Below are positions 43,571 through 54,904 of a DNA stretch of 64,000 nucleotides, one piece after another (position 1 is the stretch's first letter; each line of letters opens with the position of its first letter). This DNA is from Takakia lepidozioides. Its lineage: Eukaryota; Streptophyta; Takakiopsida; Takakiales; Takakiaceae. Both the position numbers and the translations under genes were made by a program. The stretch is from contig CM060732.1 of assembly GCA_030704615.1 (NCBI GenBank), positions 49,333,053 through 49,397,052 on the forward strand. Direction: 5' to 3'. The notes under the pieces are model-generated. The model worked only from the letters and a program-made list of their open reading frames with translations. It was not told the origin of the DNA and did no database searches.

Positions 43571-46500
43571 TAGTGTGAAAAGAAGGGCACGAATCCCTTC
43601 TGTAAAATCTAAATCTGGGTTCGTAGTGCAAAGAAGCTTGCTGCCCCAGCCCACTACACCCTAGTGAAGACAAGTTTGCTACCCTAAATCACTATCCTCA
43701 ATCATTGACCCTGTACTGTTCATGACCAGAGACCAGATGCCCTCATCCATGCCGCAACGGAAGAGAAAACATGGATGGGACTGGGAAGCTTCTCCATTTT
43801 TATCTCTCAGCTTACAACTGGTTATCCCTTCGTTCTTCCTTTTTCTGTGCAGCTCTCCCCTTTGCCAGATTTCTTTTCTCACCGTTGCATGACAAAATAT
43901 TCCCTAGGTATCATGTAGAACACTGCACCTTTCCTACATGTTGTGTAATTACACCAAGGCAACCCATCTAGCAGGACCAAATACAGAATTTGTGAGTTGA
44001 TATCTCAAGGATGCCCCACATTCCCTGTTTGGTCATTTTCTCTTCCCAAAGAAGGCCCTCCATTCTGACTGCTTTCAGAGACAATTCAGGTTTGTCAGTC
44101 AGCGATAAAGAGCCCATTATCTACATCTACATTCTACACCATCCTTACCTTTTGCATTCAGCTTTGAACCAACAGAGTTCCCAAACTAAATCCCCTCATT
44201 CTGGGATCAAACATCAGGTTTCAGCTTCAGAAATGCAGCTACACTAAACGGCTTAAAATAATTTTCCACTTCATCCCTCTGATGTATGCATGCCACATAA
44301 ATTTAGGATACCCTAGTTCTCCAATGAAACACCATCATCCTCATCTTTCTATTGTTAAAAAGGCAGCTAACCCTACTGGTTTGTGCTCTATTGTGCTCAA
44401 AATTGCATGTACATTTGACATCAAACTTCAATGCAACATTGAGTCCAGATTCATGCTACTGGAAATAGATGATCTGAAGCTAAAGAAACATCATACACTC
44501 AATGACTATGGTGGGGCTGCATCTGCCCTCTAATCAATATTCCCACAGACATATGCATCCTCTCACATCCTCTCTACAAATCTCCCTGCTTTGAAGTCAG
44601 ACCACCTCCATTTCATTTCTCCAAAATTTTATTTCCTACATCAGTCTTGCTTGAGAGCTCCTAAGTCCAAGCAACAACAACTATTCCTGAGTGAAAGAAG
44701 CAACTATTCCTAAGTCTAAGAAGAGCACAGGCATCCACGAACTTAGCTGTCTTATACTCCAGGTGAAGCGGTGGGTTTGCCTGCCTGAAATGGCACCTCA
44801 CCATACCCTATCAGCAGCTACCCTACTCCCCTTTGTTGTCTGAATCGCCGGCATTCTAAAAAGATCACGCACATAAGAGCCCTGCACCGCCTCAGCATTC
44901 CATCCTCCATATATTCAAAGTCCATTAAATGCCCACGACACTGCCCTATCTACTGGCAGCATCACTGCCGTTTGGTGATTAGCTCCTCTATCCCACCATC
45001 TGTGCGAATCTACCCTAAGATAAGACATTATCTATGACATGAAAGCTTCAACATCTAAGTACCTCTTTCTCTAGACATTCACATCCCCTAACTCCCTATT
45101 TACAGATATCTTGCATCACCATCCGCCATGGAGAGAATATGCAAGTGCATGTTGATGAGACAAAAGATACTCTCTCGTGGTCATGGGAGGCGAGGTGTAG
45201 AGCGGCCAATTTGCACCGCAAGCAAAAATCCGGGGATCAAATTGGACAAAAGCAGAAGCGCTGGTCCTTATAGAGTATGAGAAACGGCTAGAGTATGACG
45301 ATCACCACCACCCAAACATAGTCGCCACCGAAATATTCATCTATGGAGACGCGTGGAAAGTCATAATGGAGGGGTGTGATACAGTTGCAGGATTTAGAGT
45401 GAGGGATGTGGAGTAGATAATTAACAAGTGGGACACATTGCAGAAGCAGTTCCAAAATTAACCAAAAGATTGTTTGAGCTCCAGCGGAGCTAGTCAGTGG
45501 TGGGGGTTGTCCAAGGTGGCAAAAAATAGGTTTAACCAAATCAATACCTGGCTTTATCCAATTTTGCTTGTCCCAAGAGCCACCATTTCTAATCCACAGT
45601 GGAATGGCTACAATTCCTCTAAATTGCAGGTCCAACAGATTTTTCCACCTATGATTTCTTTGTATGTAATTACATGGGGGTCAAAATTTAAAAATGGAAA
45701 AGGAAAAATTTCCCTCCAAATGAAGTACTTTTTTTTCTACAAAATTTCTAAAACCCAACGGTAGATGTGTGTAAGGTGAAGTGGTTTACACTTTTTTTAA
45801 ATGTTACTAACTTTATTAATTTTACAATTTGGGCATGTTTATCCGCCACGTCAGCAGTCAACAAGCCCTTTACAAGCCCAAAACCTGACATAAATACCTT
45901 AGATATTTTCTGTAGGTGGTAGCTTTTGATTTTTCTTAACTTTTCATTTTGCATCATATTGTCAGCCCCTTATTCATCTTTGCTCTATTTCTATTAATTT
46001 ATTATGTCATGGTTCGTGTTTTTTTTGGGGCCCTGCGTGCGCAGAGCCCTCTAGAAACTAGTAGCTAGTAAGTGAGTAAGTAATAAGTGAGAGGGGAAAG
46101 AGAGCTCTCTTTATATACCCTCATAGGGGGTGGGACCTTCTAGAAGCCCGCAGAACCCTCAGCGGTGGGACCCTTCTAAGAAGGTTGGCTCTACCAAGTA
46201 CACTTCTCCAAGCCTAAGGCCGCTGCTGGTCCCACTGCCGCACCATCCATGTATTAATGTCATGGCATGGGGTGCGCAATTTTCCGGGCCCTCTCCCAGC
46301 CCTCTTCTTAGCCTTAATACACCCTTTTTCCGTCCCCTAATCTAATCCCCACACCCCCTTTCAAACCTCGGCCTTATTGGAGACAAGTCCTTTGTCATAA
46401 AAAGCTTCTGGAGTGGCCCCATCAGAGGAGATCCACTAAAATTAGGTGGAAGTGGAAATTCACCGATTCAGGTAGCTTGGGAAATTAAGGGTTAATCTAT

Positions 46501-46720
46501 AATTTGGATTAAATTTGCTAGTAATGACGTGGCTTAGTTCATCTCCAAAAAACCCATGATGATGGATGGCTAGCGAGTTCCCACTCTTGCAAAAGAAATC
46601 CAGATCTTTCTCATGGATTTTTAGACACATTTGTCGCTTTCGCAAGAAACCCACAGATGGCAAAGCTGTGATTTCTTCTAGTGATAGCCCTTCAAGTGTC
46701 GAGTAACACCGTACTTTTAA
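43571..46720. other. Intergenic; no gene recognised
   Basis: About 3 kb without a supportable gene. Short frames have no domains. 46010-46350 is GC-richer with a TATATA near 46113 and could be an LTR remnant, but no partner copy is present. Confidence 0.35.
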
Positions 46721-46724
46721 ATGT

Positions 46725-46822
46725 ATAGAGGAAGGCCCTACGTGGAGGGCGCCCTTTGAATTTTATGCCCAGGGCGGATACTAGGGGTCAAGGGCCGCCT
46801 GACACGAGGGTCTTCCTCTGCG
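46725..46822. repeat. Small foldback element
   Basis: The ends AGAGGAAGGCCCT and AGGGTCTTCCTCT are inverted copies (12 of 13). With small gaps the pairing extends to about 32 bases per arm (GGCGCCCTTTGA against TCAAGGGCCGCC). Total length is about 95 bp, with no coding capacity. Confidence 0.6.
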
Positions 46823-47481
46823 TAAAGAAATGGGATGATTTCTTTGAGTTTGAATACACTGGAATAAATGATCAAAAGAAATGGGACTAGTGAAGGAAGA
46901 GATCTTGGAGGTAAAAGATAATGTCGGAAGTGTGTATTACACATAGTGTAATCGGCACTATGCATTATATTTTTTTGTAATGCCCTTGTACTCGTGGCTG
47001 GCTATTACGCTGTGTAATGAAACAATATTAACGAAGAGAAATCAGCTTCAGTTCTATACGCTTGCTTTGGCAATGTCCACATTCTCTGAAAGAGGTTAAA
47101 CCTCACAATTGTGGGCCTTCATTGATGGCCGAAGATCCCAAGGATGACGGTCAATAGAAATGAAATGAAATAGAAACCTTTAAAAAAAATAAAAAATAAA
47201 ATAGAAAGGGGAGGACTCAAGCCCTTGTTATCAATAATTGAAGGGAAAAAAAATTAAAACCCTTACAGGCCCCGCATGCCGCCATGAGGCCCAACTCATA
47301 GTGAACCGTGAAGATAATCCAAAGAACAATAAGTTAATACCAGAGCAGCGAGATTGCAGAATGCAATCATTCTGGAACATTCTGTATTAGGGAAGGGTCG
47401 CTCCCAAGGCCCTTCCTGAATTTGAGAGCACCGGCAATGAGGGCGGAGTGAAAAACTGGGAAATTTCTCTTTCCCGCTCCT

Positions 47482-47527
47482 TGCCCCGCAAATCGGGGGA
47501 CCCTTCCAAACGCGGAAGGTACTTCCA
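47482..47527 (+). repeat. CCCGCAAAT-CGGGGGACCC hairpin motif, copy 1
   Basis: Reads CCCGCAAATCGGGGGACCCT then TCCAAACGCGGAAGG. Related copies lie at 48726-48770 and 49470-49512, on both sides of the 701-bp transposon. Confidence 0.6.
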
Positions 47528-47811
47528 GCCATTCTTTTAGTGGCGAATAATCGCTAGATTTCGACCTCCCGCGGGTCTTGGCGACAGGGGTAAAGGGAAA
47601 TGAGGCTGAAAAATCATCACTTTTCGCCAAAAGCTTATCTGATTGGACCACCTTTTGCTAGAGGGGCCGCCACAGGGAGGCACATGGCGCCATATTGAGT
47701 GAAGACAGTTTATAGCATAGGAGCCAGATCCCACCGACCACGTGCAGGACATCGCCGCATTCTGAGTGCGCGGGAGGACGTGGGGCCAGCTATGTTGCCC
47801 ATTTTTGTACA

Positions 47812-47815
47812 TATA

Positions 47816-47846
<31 letters not shown>

Positions 47847-47848
47847 GG
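47812..47848. repeat. (AT)n microsatellite
   Basis: Two AT runs separated by one C, about 37 bases in all. Confidence 0.9.
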
Positions 47849-47904
47849 GTAAGTATAGTATAGTATGTATAGATAGACCTTGTAGTGATACATTTATAAC
47901 ATGT

Positions 47905-47970
47905 GTATGGGTAGCTTAGTGGTAGAGATCTCCCTTATGAGCCATCGACTTGGTGTCCAATTCCTAACAC
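47905..47970 (+). repeat. tRNA-like SINE head
   Basis: Box A (GTAGCTTAGTGGTAGAG, 47911-47927) and a weaker box B (GGTGTCCAATTCC, 47952-47964) at tRNA spacing. The body is not defined. Confidence 0.5.
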
Positions 47971-48770
47971 CTCAACGTTTTTAACCTGGTTTGGATGATA
48001 AAGTTCCTAAATATGAAAAAGGTGGCCGCGGAGGAGGGCAAAAGGGTGCCTGCAGAGGAGGATGATAATAAAAAGGGTGGCAGAGGGTTACAAAAACGGA
48101 ATGAGAATGTCATTTATTCATTGTTTTTGGGATGAAAGGACACATGTCAGCAAGTTTAGGACCTGAAAAAAAAAAAAACCTAAAACACACATCTTCTTCC
48201 TTCTTTCATTTTTTTCCTCCCATAAAACACAAAACTAAACATAGTGACATATAATCTTCATTACTGTTTACAAGCTTTGTGAGCCAAGTTACTTGGTAAT
48301 TTTATTTGTATTTCCAAGAGCCTTGCAAACATTGATACTTCTATGTGCCATGTAGCATTAGGCAGGGTCTTTTTCTGCCAGGGTTCAAATATGCCACTTA
48401 GTGTAGATTGACTGAAATGCAATATAAGCCAATTTAAGGTTTTCTATTTATGAATGGTGGTTTAAATTTTTTTGGTGGTGTTTGGCATAATTTCTGCCTA
48501 GTCTCCAATGATGCCTACACCCTCCAATTTGCTATGTCAATTCTGGGATATTCGCCTCAACAAGTCTACTAGGTTTTAGGTTCACTCGCCCAATACCCAT
48601 TCAAAATCTCATATTATCGCCAGCCATTTCCACTACGCATTTTGTACAAGCGCCAGACATGCTCCTCTAAGGTTCTAATGGATGCCACTTGTGCTACAAT
48701 GTAAATACCTTACAAGAAATGCTGGGTACTTCCCGCAAATTGGGGGACCCTTCCGAAAGCGGAAGGTACC

Positions 48771-49471
48771 GTCCCTGGACAACCGTTTAGGCATTTTTGC
48801 GCCTAATAATAAAATCAATTAATCAGAAAATTAGGCATGTTTTGAAAACAATTTCTTAAACTAGGCATCTTCATGCTATAATTTTTTAGAATTAGGCACA
48901 TGAGAAGAGAAAACATTTATTTTCTTAAGAATAAAATTACAAAATAGACACCCAATGCCCATGGGCCCTTCCAGGCTCCAGCTAGCTTTCATTTCATTTG
49001 AAACCCTAAAAATGCCCCTCTTTGTTGTACGCGGTGCTCCAAGGCTCAAGCTGGCACATGCAAGCTCTCCCTTCGCTCTCACAGTAGTCCACACTAGTGT
49101 AGGCACGTTGGTATAGGGCTTTGGTACATTGAAGGCACGCTGGTTCAGGGCTTCGATACATTGGTCATTGGGTACACTCGTTTTCATATTCGTATGCAGG
49201 TGCATGGTGAAACCTCTTACACAATGGTACTCCTGAGTTGTGGTAGGTTGGTAGGCTAGTTAGTTCCGCACGCATATATTTGTATTGATTTTTGTTCAAA
49301 GAAATTTTGATCTTATTACAAACAACATGAGAAGAGGCTTGCAAGTTTTTTGGTGGAAATTTTGGGCATTAGGCACTTTGGTCCCATAATTTCCAAAATC
49401 TGAAAAATTCACAGAATTGATTAGGCACTTTCATTTTGAATTAATTATCGCCTAAACGGTTGTCCAGGGAC
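48771..49471. mobile_element. Nonautonomous DNA transposon, 701 bp, perfect 22-bp inverted ends
   Basis: The left end, 48771-48792 (GTCCCTGGACAACCGTTTAG plus GC), is the exact reverse complement of 49450-49471. Subterminal TTAGGCA or CTAGGCA words recur several times in both arms, as expected for transposase-binding sites. The interior has no transposase; it holds a two-unit 31-bp tandem repeat near 49103-49165 (GGCACG.TGGT..AGGGCTT). No target-site duplication is evident at the exact ends, so the superfamily is unassigned. Confidence 0.8.
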
Positions 49472-49694
49472 TTCCCTTAAATCGGGGGAACCTTGCGGCC
49501 AGGGAGGTTCCTTGAATTACAAAGAAAAAACTTTGCCAGTGTTTTACAGAATCAGGGGTGACACAAGTTGGGGGTGGGGGTGGACCCTGGACACCCAGCT
49601 ATATACACAGGGCGATTGATCAGTAATACGCTGAAGGACCTGTGACAAGAGACTTCGAAGAGGGCAGAAGAATAGAGCGCGTGTCTGTTGTGCT

Positions 49695-50950
49695 CCTCAC
49701 AAGTAGCTGTGCAGGTTGGAGCAATTATGGAAAGCACGGGGGAGTCGGTGTTGCTGCCTGCACCTAGTTTATGCCTGCTGGGAATCATCCGGACTGTGGT
49801 AAAAGCAAGGGCCCTAGGGTCTATCCCTTGGTTGGCTGCCTACCGACTCTTGTCATGAGGAACAGACATAGACTGTGACTGGACAACTGAAGAGCTGAAC
49901 AAAGTTCCATCACATACAATGAGGGTGGTGACGCCTGGGAATGTTTCAATAGGAACAGCGAATCCGGCTAACGTAGAGCACATTGTAAAAACCCACTTTG
50001 AGCATTATCCCAAAGGGCAGCAATTCCAGACATCTACTTTGACCTCTTCGGATTAGGAATTTTCACAGCTGATGGAGACCCGAGACCTTTGAAAATCGCG
50101 GAGAAGAGTAGGTAGTCACGAGTTCACCACGCGGTCGCTCCGAGAGTTAGTTGTGAAGTTGGTTCACGAATAAACCCATCCTTACAAAGACCAGCGATTT
50201 GCATGCGAAGGCAGTACCATAGATTTACAAGTTTTTCATGCAGTTGGGTTTGATGACGCAACTGAGTATATCACCCACCCCTTTCGTGGGTTTGGTCTTT
50301 TCACTTGGAAATTGAAGAAGGCTTTAGACATTGGGTCCGAGAAAAAGCTGCGGGAGGTGATAGATTGCATGCGGCTCTATCCGAATCTCGTAGGCTGTAC
50401 CCACCTATCCCAATTGCCACGAAGGTGGCAATGCAAGATGATGGTCTGCCCGACGGGGTTTTTGTCGCCAAGAATGAAAGGGATTCTTCTAACGTGTTTG
50501 CAATGGGCAGAATGGAGAATCTCTGGGGGGCCGATTGTCTTGAGTTCAAACCTGAGAGATGGTTGAACGATGGCGTCTTCACTACTGAAAGTCCATACAA
50601 TTGTCCTGTGTCTCAGGCAGGGCCCCGCATTTTCCTCGGGAAAGACATGGCCATGGTTCAGATGAAGCTCATAGTCGCTGCACTCATCCATAACTTCACC
50701 TTTGAACAGCCACGTATAGCCTGTCGCTTACAATGCGGATCAAGCATGGATTTCATGTGACTCCACACCGCAGAATTCCTTTTCAAAACCTAAAATCTTG
50801 AAAGATCCTTCAGAGCTCATTCAGAGTCGTCTGAAATACCTCTGTAGTTTGTTCCAATTTTACTCCACTGCAATTCTGTGGTTTATGTACAGTATGTTCA
50901 ATGGAGCTTTGTTTCTGCCTTCATCCTTCTCTTTATGATCTCTTCTCTTT
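49695..50950 (+). pseudogene. Degenerate duplicate of the CYP94-like P450
   Basis: Similar to 29560-31420 from just before the ATG (GGAGCAATTATGGAAAGCACG) into the 3' untranslated region (AAAGATCCTTCAGAG, GGAGCTTTGTTTCTGCCTTC). It lacks several short segments and about 480 bp in the middle, including the I-helix. The heme loop reads SQAGPRIFLGKDMA: the Cys that binds heme iron is replaced by Phe, so it cannot be a working P450. A part with ESRRLYPPIP and FKPERWL still reads open (50305-50760). It arose by duplication of the gene 20 kb away, in the same orientation. Confidence 0.9.
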
Positions 50951-50959
50951 AGATATTAT

Positions 50960-52060
50960 TACCCTCTTTGTGTGTCTGAACTTGTAGCCTCTAGGACTTG
51001 GCAGTGTGTCTACAAGCAAACACGGATGACGTCCCCCAATCCTGGACCAATAGCTCCGAGCTGTCACATGTCGCGGACTACTGATTCGACCAGAATATAC
51101 AGTTCACGAATTGTGGCGAGCCCATATGTCCGAGAGCTATGAAGACGTAAGTGATGATCCGTTCTTATTCATCCAGGCCGGGTACCAAGTGACCAATGAA
51201 AGATACGAGTCTTCCAACAAGCGTTTGATCTTATATGCAAAGCGCAGGGGTACTAGCTTACATGAGCAAGAAACAAACCATTGCAACAATGAATATCACC
51301 CAAAACAATGATGTGAACCATTTTGGGATACACGAACGTCAATGTGTCCATTTACTTCAGCACCGATTTAACGGAGCCTGAAAATTATAGAAAGATCAGC
51401 CCTCGGAAGCTGATATCTACGGAGAGAAACTAGCTGCTCGCATCATTAAATCTGATTGGTAGAATATATGATCAACAGGTACTAATCTCATGAAATATTG
51501 AAGTAAGACTGCAGTGTTATTCAATATTTTGCCCTCTAAGCTCTGAGATCGTTTGCATGGGGTAAGTCTTCATTGTCTTTGGAGATGCTTCCTCTGGGGA
51601 GCAAGTCCCGAGAATCCCAATTGGAATATCACCGAAGAGCCTTGCGGTGGACGGTGCCAGAAGGCACAAGGATACCTGCAAGCGAAGAGAAATTCGAGAT
51701 CAGTCTCTAGATAACATGCCAATTTCGTCTCGGAATAGTAAAGCGCTGTCCAGTCTCTCTCTTGGTTGATGTCTTCAGTCCCTCTTCAAAGACATTGAAC
51801 TCGACATATGATCTGTCCGTGTCAGGGTTAAAATCTGACCGTTGATGCTCGGAAGGAGACATAATGTGAAATGGAAAGTGCTGAGCTAGTAGCTACTGCT
51901 CATCCTCACCGGTAATATGAGGAAGCCAGTGACCCCGCGCAAATCCGATCCTCAAACATTTTCGACACTCTCGCACCGGAGCGGTTGGATGGATATCGTG
52001 ATATACGAATAAAATCTCTCATAGATCTGTATTCTCTTTCTCTCTCGGGGGGGGGCAGGA
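50960..52060. other. Intergenic; one doubtful short frame
   Basis: A frame at 51111-51311 (66 residues, MWRAHMSESYEDVSDDPFLF) has protein-like composition but no known family. Nothing else is supported. Confidence 0.3.
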
Positions 52061-52072
52061 ATTTAAGGAAGT

Positions 52073-52519
52073 TTAATTTCGAGAGAATCTACAGAGAAAT
52101 ACAGCTCCACACAGCCCAGCGAGAGAGAGAGAGAAACCCCGACGAATGGACGGCATGCATTCTGAAAGAAATTTCAGAGAGGGACCAGATACGCTACCAT
52201 TGCAGCGAAAGCCTTTGGGCACATAGCGGTGGCACTTGTGAGGCAGCAGGAGGGCAGCCCTCGTGTTGATTCCGGGAAACCTCCCAGACCTGATGTTGTT
52301 GCACAAGCATTGTGCGTTCACTTTCCTGATCACCTGGCAGCACCCGACGGATGGGAAGGAGGGGTTGGAGCCCGTCACAGCCGGAAGACAAGGGAAGAGA
52401 GCCGAAAGAGTATTGCTGGGGCATTGAACTCCTTTGGCCTCCACAGTGGCGGAAACTACCAGTAAGAGCAGCAGGCTCAAAGCTGCCAGTTGCAGCTTGG
52501 AATACGTCTTCGACGCCAT
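52073..52519 (-). CDS. Secreted lipid-transfer-like protein (eight-cysteine motif)
   Basis: The 148-residue frame starts with a clear signal peptide (about residues 1-28, LQLAALSLLLLLVVSATVEA). The eight-cysteine pattern follows: C, C, then CC (VGCCQVI), CLC, and two more (PHKC, FRCNG). In plant non-specific LTPs these form four disulphides around a lipid-binding cavity in the apoplast; the C-L-C spacing resembles DIR1-like types. The last ~40 residues after FRCNG are unlike the family. A GT at the AATG|GTAGCG codon could be the donor of the 3' intron that many LTP genes have, so the true C-terminus may lie in a second exon I cannot place. A GA-rich stretch (52118-52136) lies inside this tail. 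Confidence 0.78.
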   Translation of the reverse strand: MASKTYSKLQLAALSLLLLLVVSATVEAKGVQCPSNTLSALFPCLPAVTGSNPSFPSVGCCQVIRKVNAQCLCNNIRSGRFPGINTRAALLLPHKCHRYVPKGFRCNGSVSGPSLKFLSECMPSIRRGFSLSLAGLCGAVFLCRFSRN

Positions 52520-53813
52520 CTCTAGGTGCTAGCTAGCTCCCGACTGGATTTTGAGAGAGAACACACAGATCAGATTGAGACGAGCTCCGAGTTCGGAGTT
52601 AGAGTGATGCATATGCAGTACTGAAATGCATCTCTGAAATAGTCTGCGCTTCTCCTCAAGAGGCGGAGACGAGACTGCAGACTGTGGAGAGAAAGGTGGC
52701 GATCTCCTTGCTCATTACTGCGCAGAACTGCTAGTCTTTATTATTGTTCGGTGGATAATGCCACCTACTGACCGTTGGTTGTTGACTTTACTTTCATTTA
52801 AAAATAAACTGTAAGTGGATGGATGACTCGCAGCCTCTGTTTATGTGCATCCATCTCTACGCCGCTTGAGAGAGGATCATGAACACTCCGCTCATTGCTC
52901 TCCATTACGTCCAAGTTAATCTCTACGAACTAGCTTCCTCCTCTGCTCTTTCGAGCATTCCTTTTTAGAGCATTGGGTTTCAAGAGAGTGTTGAATCTAA
53001 CTATATTCAACCTATCAACACGGAGAGTTTTCTAATTAAGGATCAGAAATTTCGCACAGACTCGAGGAGAGTACTCTGCCAGGCATGTAGCCAGCACTGT
53101 ATAGGATGAAGAGGAAGCAATGGATCGCACTGGGAATAATGCAACAGTGATCCTGCACCAGGGCCACGACTACGGAACTAAAGTCAAACAATGAATGTCA
53201 ATCTAGACAGGTTTTGATATGGATATGAGATGGATATACGCGAGAACGACAACCTGAGGAAGAAACGTTTAAGTACTATCTGTGAAGACAAAGCGAAGGC
53301 AACATGCACCCATTCCTGATTGTTCATTGCATCATGGGTACACTGCAATTAATCTCGAAAGACATTGATACACGATTGGAACTAGAATCCCAAATCCTCC
53401 TACAGTACACATTGAGAAGTCTCGTCACTGAAAAATTGGAAGTTCTATCAGCTCTATACTACCAGTGTCAACATGCAGAGATGGGTGTTGTTGGATGTAT
53501 ACCAACATATACTATCCACTTCCGTCGAATATGCTTATCATGGATTTCGTATGGGAACAGGTTGAATGTGGTATCGTGTTGGGAACCTCAACTCGAAAAC
53601 GTGTTCGAATAGAAACAGCCCACGTGGCCGAGAAAAGATGGAGCTGGGGAAAACCAAAAGGAAGAACTCCCTGTGGGCTTGTGTGTGGCTTGTACGCATT
53701 TCTTGCTGAATTTGAGCTTATGGTAAGCCCGTTTGTTGAGCGATTGGGCAAGAATTCTCTTGCTTCTTGTGCTGTTTGATGGTGGAATCTCCTGGAGAGA
53801 AGGCGATTCGCAA
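52520..53813. other. Divergent promoter region between LTP-like and Rab5 genes
   Basis: The two flanking genes are transcribed away from each other, so both promoters should lie here. Short frames at 53304-53779 show no domain and may be 5' untranslated sequence of the Rab gene. Confidence 0.4.
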
Positions 53814-54873
53814 ATGGCGACAACAGGCATCAACCACATGCAGGCCAAGCTTGTACGTCCCTTCGTCCTTTCCTTCCGGATTTGTGGCTGACTTCCACCT
53901 TGGATTTGATTACAGTTAGTTTAGAAGAGATTCTCCACATGTGATTGAATGATGATGAAGAGTGATGGATGATTGAAATGTGGTGACCATGTCTCTGTTT
54001 GTGATAAGTCACATGGAATTCACCAGATGTTGCAGTTAAGCTAGGAAAACTGGAAATTGGTGGGGTTGCTGGGTTAATCTGGTGTGTGAGTGTGAGGACC
54101 ACTTTCAATCGTATCAATTCGGAGAGTTGGGCTTTCGGCCATCGCCTGCTCGCCTCATGGACTGAATATATGAGGATTTACACAGTTCCCGTGTCTCTCT
54201 GTTCCCTTTCTGTGAAATGGGTCTCAGAGAGGGTTGATCATGTGATGGCCCAGATTCTCAGCCTTAACCTGTGCCAGCTCATTTACTTGCAAGGGTTTGG
54301 TCGTAGCACCTTTGGTGCTGGACTACCAAAGTGCTGGCTCGGACTGCCATGGAAACCTGCCCATCCCTTTCCACAGGCGGGATTTTCATGGGGGGAATTC
54401 CAGGCAATCAATGGCCAAGAATTAATTATGTTTGTGGCAGGAATACAGTTAACTGTGGGTGTCAGATTCGCCTGTATACCTTTATCACACGAATTGAACT
54501 TCTCACTGTGAACCTGCCAACATGCGTCAGCTTCTAAGAACCCAGTTTTATGCGACAGGTGCTCCTAGGAGACATGGGAGCGGGGAAGTCCAGTCTTGTT
54601 TTGCGATTTGTAAAAGGCCAATTCTTTGACTATCAGGTGCTCTCCCTCTCTCTGTCTATCAGCTACGGCCACAAGGCTACGGAAAACGTCTTATGCTGTC
54701 TCTCAGCTTGGCAAGTGTAGTGGATTAGGGGGAAATTCATGCATCTCGGTGTTATTTGTCCAACCTCAGCAAGGGATGGCAGTGATGGCAGGTGCAAATT
54801 AGGGTCCTCAGTTGACATCTTTTATTTTCGGTTTTGATACACAGCTATTATAGGGTTGTGTTTGTGTGAGTAT

Positions 54874-54904
<31 letters not shown>

